From Bipolaris cookei (taxonomy: Eukaryota > Ascomycota > Dothideomycetes > Pleosporales > Pleosporaceae), in the NCBI GenBank assembly GCA_002286855.1, contig NRSV01000049.1, positions 124,001 through 188,000 of the forward strand: a stretch of DNA of 64,000 bases, in the 5' to 3' direction. Below, piece after piece: positions 56,851 through 64,000 of this stretch. The position numbers and the translations under genes were made by a program. The notes beneath the pieces were generated by a model. The model was given only the letters and a program-made list of their open reading frames with translations, ran no database searches and was not told the DNA's origin. How positions within the stretch are numbered: the first letter of the stretch is position 1; the number at the start of each line of letters is the position of its first letter.

Positions 56851-57741
56851 CTAGTACCTCTTTCCCTCGCGGAGAATGTCGCTGTACTCCTCAAGTGGTG
56901 AGGGGCGGAGAGCGTTCTCTTTCCACAGGTTGGGAGTAAGGAAGCCGTAGGTGTGAGCGACGGCAACGAAAGTAGCCTTCAGGGTGTTCTCGAGAGTCTT
57001 GGTTGAACCGGAAGAGGCAGTGTAAATATCCTGGACACCAGCCAATTGCAAGAGACGCTTGACGGCGGGCGAGGCGACAAGTCCAGTACCGCGGGGAGCA
57101 GGGATGAGACGGACAGTGACGGAACCACACTTTCCGCTCTCCTTGGTAGGGAGCGAGTGAGGCTCACCGAGGTTGGTACCCCAGTAACCTCTTCGGATGG
57201 GGACGACGGAGAGCTTGGCAATGATGATAGCGGCGCGGATGGCGGTCGCGACTTCCTTGGAGGTCTTGATACCGAGACCAACGTGTCCCTCAGAGTCACC
57301 GATGACGACGATAGCCTTGAAGCGGGTACGCTGACCGGCACGGGTCTGTTTCTGGACGGGCTTGATCTTCATGACCTCGTCCTTGAGCTTGGGAAGGAAG
57401 AAGTCGACAACCTGGTACTCCTTGATGGGGAGAGAGTGGAGGTAGCTACACGCTGTCAGACGATTCTCTCGCACTTTCGTTGTCCTGTTCAACATACATC
57501 TCCTCCATGCTCTTAATCTTGCCAGCCTTTACGAGACGGCCGAGCTTGGTGACGGGTTGCCATTCCTTCTCCTGTACCAATTGTCAATTTCCGGCAACAT
57601 TTCCCTTTAGCAGCTACGTTTGCGTACTTCAGACTTTCCGCCACGGCGGCCACGACCACGTCCGCGACCACGTCCACGGTCACCACCGCGGTCTCCACGA
57701 GAACCGAATCCGCCGCGAGCGGGGGCAGAAGCGTCAGCCAT
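56851..57741 (-). CDS. RPS2: 40S ribosomal protein S2 (uS5)
   Basis: 260 aa from exons 57741-57628, 57571-57498 and 57445-56851. The N-terminus is the usual Arg-Gly-rich tail (GGDRGRGRGRGR), a target of arginine methylation in other eukaryotes. The S5 domain follows: KEYQVVDFFLPKLKDEVMKI, the RTRFKAIVVIGDSEGHVGLGIK loop, RGYWGTNLGEPHSLP and VRLIPAPRGTGLVASP. uS5 lies at the mRNA entry channel of the small subunit and helps decoding accuracy. Upstream, a good 5' UTR intron (57822-57770; GTACGC, CTAAT, TTCAG) sits just before the ATG, as is common for ribosomal protein genes. The second intron's join gives SMEEIYLHSLPIKEY, the standard sequence. Confidence 0.97.
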
Positions 57742-58425
57742 TTTGTATGTCGGGTGAGGTATACGGCTGCTGAATTTGGGATTAGCGATATTACAAAGTG
57801 AAAGGAGAGTTGGAGAGCGTACGATTTGGTGTTTCCTGGAGTTAGTGCTGTTGTCGCGAAGTCGCTCGAGGTCGCGAAATTGATGGAATTCGACCTCGTT
57901 TAGTCTGTGGGTGAAAGGACGCTAACCGTATATGGCTTGGCGCCGGTAGTGGATGCTCTGCCCAGGGACACATCTTGAACTTGGACTCAAGCTAGACCAG
58001 TAGCGACTTTATTTGAATATACCAAGACTGATTATTCTAGCATTTCCTCATGTATTGCACATGCCAACCATTTTTGCTGAAGGGTAAGAAATTGGAAAAG
58101 TCTGAATGTCGACGCTGGTTATGATGTAATTCCCTCAACTGCTTGTTTGTTCATCACGGCAAAATTGACAGTATACCACATGCTAGGCGAATCTAAATAA
58201 ACTCTATGAAAGAGCGCTGTGTATAAATGTCGACGTGACATGCTGTAACTACGTTTTCCAAGTAAGTTGTGACAGTGCGGCTGACTAAGAGACTGTTGAA
58301 TGCGCATGACTCGTTCACATGGCAATGATAGCACATGTCTCACGCGAACAACACCAAGAACAAAACCTCAACAATCCAGCTACACCTCTATCACTTCCCA
58401 AATTACATTCTAATGACCAAGCATA
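57742..58425. other. Divergent promoter region of RPS2 and ATG28, with RPS2 5' UTR intron
   Basis: The likely non-coding RPS2 intron occupies 57770-57822. The remaining ~600 bp are AT-rich. No RNA gene or repeat is recognised. Confidence 0.5.
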
Positions 58426-59883
58426 ATGTCTATCTTAAACTCAGTACTAGGCTCGCTCTCTCCACCGTCAGAGTTTAGAAAGTCCTTCGAGGACCCGCAC
58501 GCGCGCGAACACGAGCTACCATCATACAACTCCTCATCGCCTCCACGTATACCACCTCCCGTAACATCCTCGGTACTATGGACGGCGCCAAAAGCAAGCC
58601 TTACAATTCAACCTCGAGTCCCTGACGACTTGCTAGCTCTGCAACGGCGAGCGCGACACCTCGAACAGCAGCTGCAAGAGCTGCTTGATGCGCAGGCGGA
58701 TGGTTTGATGGCCGGCCTGAGTGCGGGAAGCAATATACCAGATGATTTGGCATCGAATGGTAGTACTACACCGACTGTCAGCAGTGTCAGATCTAGCGAC
58801 AAAAGCACAGAGAATGGAGAAGCATTGCCTAAGCCCCGGCGAAAAAAGGCAGGACTGCAAGCGGCGAGACATGGCATATCAAGGCGCATGAAGCAACTCG
58901 CAAGCATTAAGGCTGAAGAGCTTGATATGTTAGATGAAGATTTGAGGAAAGTACAAAACACAGTCGAGAAAACGGACGCATGGAGCCAGAAGCGCACACG
59001 ACTCGAGAAGAAGATCCGAGAAATAGAGGGCCAAGATGCTGGTGCAAAGACGCGCAGTTTACAAACAGAAGCCTCAAATCTGGAACAGGAAATACGGCAG
59101 AAGGAAGAAGAGTTGTGGGCGCTCAAGCGACGGCATCGACGGATATTGGATGAACTGGCCGATACTGAGAACTCAGTGGAAGCAAAGATAGCATCTTACA
59201 AGACATCACTGTCATTGTTAGATCGCGAAGTCTCGAACTTTCTCGCGAAACCTATAGATCCGAACCACGTACCTGTGTCATCCTCCCCATACCCTACGCT
59301 TCCCGCAAAACGACGAACGCTTGAAATGGCACGCGAGTACTGGCAGGGCGAATACACCAGATTAGCTGAGAAATGTGAAGAGATCGATACAGATCGCGGG
59401 GCGCTTGATGAAGGAGCACTCCTATGGTCAGATGTAATGAAGAGAGTTGCGGACTATGAAACAAGCCTGCAAAACTATATGCAACAAGCGGAACGAAAGA
59501 ACCCCCCTGAACCATCTAAACTCCTCGAGCAGATGGATAAAACTATATCCTACCTGGAAGAGAAGCTAGGGCTTGCTTCTTCGCGAAGTTGGAATCTGTT
59601 GGTATGTGCTATTGGAGCGGAGCTAGAGGCCTTCACACAAGGAAAGGATATGTTAGAAGATGCTCTAGGGTTGAAGCGGAAGGGCAAAGGGAAGACCACA
59701 GAGCCATTGCTAGATCAAGATGGATTCCAAGCTGAGCAACCCGAAGATATGACCGTATCAGCTATCAGGATCACCCAGTCTCCAAAGCCACCAGCCCCGC
59801 CCAAGCAACAATACTTTGATTCGGAAGACGACGATCCTGATCCCGAGCTTTTAATTTCGCATCAGGATATTGATACATACTGA
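58426..59883 (+). CDS. ATG28: Autophagy-related protein 28-like coiled-coil protein
   Basis: A 485-aa intronless, mainly helical protein. The segment LLALQRRARHLEQQLQELLDAQADGLMAGL (quoted here as LLALQRRARHLEQQ and LDAQADGLMAGL) is the mark I associate with fungal Atg28. Further coiled coils run from about residue 150 to 260 (LDEDLRKVQNTVEK, EASNLEQEIRQKEEELWALK) and again around 300-400. Atg28 was described in methylotrophic yeast as a factor for micro- and macropexophagy, binding Atg17/Atg35-type partners. In filamentous fungi its role is mostly inferred. The C-terminus is Pro/Lys-rich and then acidic (DSEDDDPDPE). The start at 58426 is the first ATG in the frame and fits the family. Confidence 0.8.
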   Translation: MSILNSVLGSLSPPSEFRKSFEDPHAREHELPSYNSSSPPRIPPPVTSSVLWTAPKASLTIQPRVPDDLLALQRRARHLEQQLQELLDAQADGLMAGLSAGSNIPDDLASNGSTTPTVSSVRSSDKSTENGEALPKPRRKKAGLQAARHGISRRMKQLASIKAEELDMLDEDLRKVQNTVEKTDAWSQKRTRLEKKIREIEGQDAGAKTRSLQTEASNLEQEIRQKEEELWALKRRHRRILDELADTENSVEAKIASYKTSLSLLDREVSNFLAKPIDPNHVPVSSSPYPTLPAKRRTLEMAREYWQGEYTRLAEKCEEIDTDRGALDEGALLWSDVMKRVADYETSLQNYMQQAERKNPPEPSKLLEQMDKTISYLEEKLGLASSRSWNLLVCAIGAELEAFTQGKDMLEDALGLKRKGKGKTTEPLLDQDGFQAEQPEDMTVSAIRITQSPKPPAPPKQQYFDSEDDDPDPELLISHQDIDTY

Positions 59884-60520
59884 GCATGTTCTTTGATGGC
59901 GGATCGATAGGTCTTGTACATCAGCTCTAATAGCTTGAATACACTACTACTTTGGTACGGTTTTCATAATTTGATACGTCATTAGTGGTGATGTGCTGTT
60001 CCTACGTAGCTGTGAGATTAGGGATTAGTCGCTTTAAACGCACCACTGTCAAAATACCAGTAATTTGAGAATATTCGAATGATACACTACCTGAAAGCAT
60101 GATTTGCAAATGTAAAATACACCTACGCGAGGACGCGTAACATCTCTTCCTGTTTACCAAACTGCTCTTTAGCACCAGGCGTCTGCTAGAGGCATAGCCA
60201 CAAACAGACAAAAGCCGAAGCACCACAGTAGTATTACACAAAGAAAAAGAAACCACCACATGTAAACAACAAGATAGAACGGTCTATGAACAAATTCTTA
60301 CATAGCCCTGAGCTGCATATAGACTTTAATGGAATAATAATAGTAATACGTGAGGACGCGCTATGTTGGTGCGTATATTATATCGATAAGGTGCTCGATT
60401 GGCGTCATCGGTGATAGGCCTTATCGCCGAGGTTAGTCCAGAGCTTCCGCTCACTACGACCATCACCACCATGTTGCCTCGGCGTCACTTGCGACTCATT
60501 TCAGAGCTCAATCCGCCGAT
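59884..60520. other. Intergenic, with a copy of the dispersed repeat
   Basis: About 640 bp between two plus-strand genes. A repeat copy lies at 60296-60348. The 12-mer-like GAGGACGCG motif occurs twice (about 60129 and 60352). No gene is seen. Confidence 0.5.
60296..60348 (-). repeat. Dispersed repeat, copy 3
   Basis: On the minus strand it reads TACTATTATTATTCC, then ATTAAAGTCTATATGCAG, then CTCAGGGCTATGTAAGA. It matches 30377-30431 over about 50 bp and the intron insert at 8896-8938 over about 40 bp. Confidence 0.75.
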
Positions 60521-62823
60521 ATGAGCTCGTCGCAGGCTCCCCAAAGTCAGCCTAGCGAACTTGACAACGCCAGGACCATCGTATACGATCCGAATGACCC
60601 GTTTTGGCGAGATACCGAGGATGATGATGACGACATGGACTTTGTGCCCGCAGAGGAGGGTCATGATGACGGTGAAGAAGGAGAAGGCGACTCGAGTTTC
60701 CATGGTATCTATTGAAAAGCGGTACATGATTGCGCTGCGGTTTCTAACATTGTGCAAAGATGCTGCTGAGCGACTGAGTAATCTTAGTGGAGTTGAGATC
60801 GCATTTGAATACACCGATGACAATGATGAAGAGGAAGAGGAAGAGGATGATGACGACGAAGCTGAAGACGATGACGAAAGTGAAGACGAAGACGAGGAAA
60901 ACGACATGGAACTTCCCCAACGACCAGTGATGATCACCCGCGACCAGATCATGCAATTACTTGGACACGCGGGACTGGGACGAATATTTGCCGCCGATTT
61001 CTCACAGCGCTCCCTACTACGGCGACGCAGACTCGACGATGAGGAGGAAGAAGATGACGACGATGACGATAACAGCGACCCAGGCACTGGCTATGACCCC
61101 GTTGTTCCTACGGGGACTTCTGGTAGAAGGCGCCGCCCTCGTGGCAGAGACTTGCTGGAAAAGGTACCTAGTGAACAGGGCCGAGAACTGATGGAGACGG
61201 GTATTTTTGGATCGAATCCTCGAAGAGAGGACACGATCAAGAGGAAAAAGAGGTTGGCCTACGATATCATGAGGCGAGAGTTGGGTATTGGCAGTGATGG
61301 ACGACAGAAGAACACTACAAGACTTTTAAAGCAGGACATGATACCCGAATCAGTTGCTGATACCATTATTCACTATAACGCACGGTGCTACTCGGGACAG
61401 TTCTCAGATGACGGCAATTTTTTCTTTTCCTGCGCACAGGACTTCAAAGTGCGCATGTACGATACTTCGAACCCCTATGATTGGAAATACTACAAGGTAG
61501 GCAACGAAATTACAATTTGGGAGCAACAAGGTTGATTGGTTATAGACTGTGAGATATCATGGTGGGCAGTGGACAATTACAGACGCCTCACTTAGCCCCG
61601 ACAACCGATTCCTGGCCTACAGCTCAATCAGAAGTATCGTGAGCCTAGCACCTACAGATCCTGAAGACGACTCGGAACCTCACATGCTCGACTTCAACAA
61701 CATGGGTACATCAAACCCACGGGGCTTCCATTCCCACTTTGGTGTAAGTCAGCGTAAGATTGTATATATGGCATTGGCTGACGAAACCTAGATCTGGTCA
61801 ATACGTTTTTCAGGCGACGGTCGCGAAATTGTAGCTGGAACTGGAGATAGTTCGGTGTATGTCTATGACATTGAGCGAAGGCAATCAGTCCTTCGCATAC
61901 CAGGTCATCAGGATGATGTCAATGCAGTTTGTTTTGGCGACTCTCAATCACCGCATATTCTTTACTCTGGATCCGACGACACGACACTCAAGGTGTGGGA
62001 CCGGAGAAGTATGGGAGATGGCCGAGAAGCCGGCGTTTTCCTTGGCCACACCGAAGGTCTGACATATGTCGACAGCAAAGGAGATGGACGATATGTGCTC
62101 AGTAATGGAAAAGACCAGACTGCAAAGTTGTGGGATTTGAGAAAAATGTTGTCCAAAGAGAAAGCTGATACCATCGATCCATACAGATACACGACGCGCT
62201 TTGAGTACCGATCCAACGGCTACGACTACGACGACTTCCGCCCACATCCGCACGATTGTTCGCTTGTCACTTTCCGCGGGCACAAGGTTTTGAAGACGCT
62301 GATTCGATGTCATTTTTCGCCTCCCGGTAGTACAGACTCACGATATGTGTACTCGGGTAGCTACGACGGCTCTGTGTACATTTGGAACATGGATGCTACG
62401 CTTGCCGGCAAGATCAACGTGTTGAAAGCAACCAAGAATTCGCGACCACGCGATCCAGACCTACTTGCGGGGACGTATGACTACTGGGGTCGGAATGAGG
62501 GCAAGTGGATGACGTGTGTTCGTGATGCGAGCTGGCATCCCAATGCACCCATGATTGCAGGTGAGTTTCTCTGATTGTGATCGATTGGTGTGTGAGTATT
62601 TGCTAACAAACATGTAGCGACATCTTGGAACGGCTGGGGTACCTCGCAAGGAACGTGCACAGTTCACACGTGGAACGATGGTGTTGAGGATGATGAGGCA
62701 GAACCCAAGGTTGGCCGTCGTGTCAATGCACAACTACAGCATGACGAGCGGCTGTATAAGAGTCACGAGGGCCGGTCGAGAAGACATCCGGTTTGGTATG
62801 AGGACATGATGGACGACGATTGA
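60521..62823 (+). CDS. WD40-repeat protein, DCAF11/LEC14B-like
   Basis: 697 aa from exons 60521-60704, 60760-61496, 61546-61743, 61792-62560 and 62618-62823. The first ~240 residues are highly acidic (runs of Asp/Glu around residues 80-115 and 150-165), broken by ITRDQIMQLLGHAGLGRIF and an Arg-rich patch. Seven or so WD40 blades follow from about residue 270: ARCYSGQFSDDGNFFFSCAQ, WTITDASLSPDNRFLAYSS, WSIRFSGDGREIVAGTGDSS, HQDDVNAVCFGDSQ, LYSGSDDTTLKVWDRRS, YVLSNGKDQTAKLWDLR and YVYSGSYDGSVYIWNMD. The final HPVWYEDMMDDD is a common family ending. Human DCAF11 and plant LEC14B are substrate receptors of CUL4-DDB1 ubiquitin ligases; that role is inferred here. Confidence 0.9.
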
Positions 62824-63292
62824 GCGGACTGTGTGACTTGCTTGCGCAGACTCACTGTGCTTGCATGTTGCTCAGGTTGATGTATCTCTGTGTGTCATCT
62901 TGTCTATTTTGATTTGAACATGGGCGTCATTTGAAGGGACTTTGAGGATGGCGTGACTGGAACTCTCATCTTCGCATATTGTAACTCCTTTATACCAACC
63001 ATATCGAAGGCGATGTACTGTGACCTCACACGCGTATCAAGGATGCAGACATTAGAAGTATAGTTTGTAAAATGTAGATGTGGATATAATCAAACTCCCG
63101 CTGACCCAATGTCGGTATTGTACAGCCCTATGCCATAGATATGTCATGTCTGATAGCCAAGCGTCCAAACTCGTAACGTGGTCTTCTATGCCCTTAGTCG
63201 CCAAGCACAACTACAAAATGGACACGGCAAACGAGTCGGTCGTATGACCGAGGGAAAGTAAATGGATGCTCTTTGGCGTGAGGGGTGGTGAT
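62824..63292. other. Convergent 3' region between WD40 gene and SSS1
   Basis: About 470 bp of non-coding sequence holding both 3' UTRs. No other feature is seen. Confidence 0.45.
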
Positions 63293-63681
63293 TTATGAGC
63301 CGCCGACGAGAATGTTGTTGACGGGAATGTGGACAAGCTTGACGACGTAGCCAATGACGCCTGTGAGAACGGGTCAGATGATTGCAACGTGGAAGGATGC
63401 TGTGGCAGGAGATGGTGCTACTGACCCATGATCAAGAAACCGATTCCGACGGCTTGCGATATCCTAATGAACTCCTTCTTGTCGGGCTCTATAGCGTGGT
63501 TAGTGGCCAATTGTGGTGAGAATGAAGGCCCAGAAGGTCGTACTGGTGCAGCGGTTCATGAAGAGAGTACCCTCCTTGAGAAACTCAGCGGGCATACTAC
63601 GCCGTATTGTTAGTCCTTCATGGGTTCACGTTGTGTGCGCCGGGGCATTGCGTACTCGGCAAACTCCTTGATGTTCTCCAT
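63293..63681 (-). CDS. SSS1: Protein transport protein Sec61 subunit gamma
   Basis: 69 aa from four tiny exons: 63681-63656 (26 nt), 63596-63544 (53), 63488-63426 (63) and 63360-63293 (68), all joins in frame. The spliced protein reads MENIKEFADMPAEFLKEG, TLFMNRCTKPDKKEFIRIS, QAVGIGFLIMGVIGYVVKL and HIPVNNILVGGS, essentially complete and of normal length. It is the SecE-family subunit of the ER translocon: a cytosolic amphipathic helix plus one tail-anchored membrane helix that clamps Sec61-alpha. No single exon is long enough to be noticed as an open frame. Confidence 0.95.
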
Positions 63682-64000
63682 GGCGACTGATATGCGATTG
63701 TAATACGACAAGGTTTATTTGAAAGGGCTGTTTGGTGGGATCAGGATATCGTGGCGTGGATGGAAGAGGTCGCGACTTATTAACTGATGGGAGCGGGCAA
63801 ATTGCCAGGCGGCGGACGAGGGCAATCTGGCCTTGCGGAGAAAGCGAACAGGGGTTGGCGGGCTGCCAAGCACGCTACTAGCAGCGCTAGCGGCTCGAGC
63901 TATCGCATCCACGTCCTCGTCCCTCACGCCCATCCTCACTCGCGCCGACACTGCTCGAATCCGTCAAGTCTTGTCAGGTTTGTTGCCCAGGCCAACACTC
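63682..64000 (+). other. Possible start of a divergent gene at the right edge
   Basis: From about 63788 the plus strand is open to the window edge in two frames. One has an ATG at 63787 (MGAGKLPGGGRG). The other, without an ATG, gives a more protein-like GLPSTLLAALAARAIA followed by LTPILTRADTARIRQVL and could be an exon. A gene starting only ~105 bp from SSS1 would share its promoter. Not resolvable here. Confidence 0.25.

Overview
This window is nuclear DNA from a filamentous ascomycete (Pezizomycotina). A dothideomycete of the order Pleosporales is my best guess, made from gene content and style and not proven. Genes are dense and lie on both strands. They carry many spliceosomal introns of about 45-60 bp with GTRNGT donors, CTAAC/CTGAC-like branch sites and YAG acceptors. 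Several families are typical of filamentous fungi: Atg28, cytochrome b5-acyl-CoA dehydrogenase fusions, STAND-type N-terminal domains, and the YTA7 and RTC5 homologues. I rebuilt exon structures by hand. Every multi-exon model offered as intact closes in frame across all its introns.

Layout, left half: partial F-box-like gene (1-369, -); STAND-N/coiled-coil protein (1481-5277, -); COX10 (5885-7396, +); alpha/beta hydrolase with a 477-nt intron (7782-9698, -); PAP2 lipid phosphatase (10476-12227, +); MPDU1-like PQ-loop protein (12747-13718, +); ERG4 sterol C-24(28) reductase (14086-15899, -); a 2.9-kb gene-poor gap; cytochrome b5/acyl-CoA dehydrogenase (18806-20669, +); 2-oxoglutarate/Fe(II) oxygenase (21467-22631, +); secreted M28 carboxypeptidase (22982-25377, +); a MARVEL-like membrane protein with a possible frameshift (26234-26857, +); a 38-residue CxxC microprotein (27951-28127, -); a methyltransferase (28503-29327, -).

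Layout, right half: a second 2.9-kb gap with a strong strand-composition switch; NVJ2-like SMP lipid-transfer protein (32262-35170, -); molybdopterin synthase large subunit (36113-36625, +); RTC5/TLDc protein (36930-38838, +); an MFS transporter (39641-41497, +). A decaying island follows (about 41.5-47.1 kb): a 267-bp MITE with terminal inverted repeats, a broken membrane-protein gene, a kinase-tail relic and a Cys-rich membrane-protein gene with two in-frame stops. Housekeeping genes then resume: YTA7/ATAD2 (47834-52790, -), succinate-semialdehyde dehydrogenase (54655-56421, +), RPS2 (56851-57741, -), Atg28 (58426-59883, +), a DCAF11/LEC14B-like WD40 protein (60521-62823, +) and SSS1/Sec61-gamma (63293-63681, -).

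There is no gene cluster with a single pathway. Most genes are ordinary eukaryotic housekeeping genes: heme A, ergosterol, dolichol-linked glycosylation, Moco, GABA shunt, translation, secretion, autophagy and chromatin. The less ordinary signals are a three-copy short dispersed repeat (one copy flanked by 17-bp direct repeats inside an intron), the MITE, the decaying island, very small exons, and sharp C-to-G composition switches inside coding sequences. I found no CRISPR, rRNA or convincing tRNA, and nothing I would call a wholly new multi-gene system.
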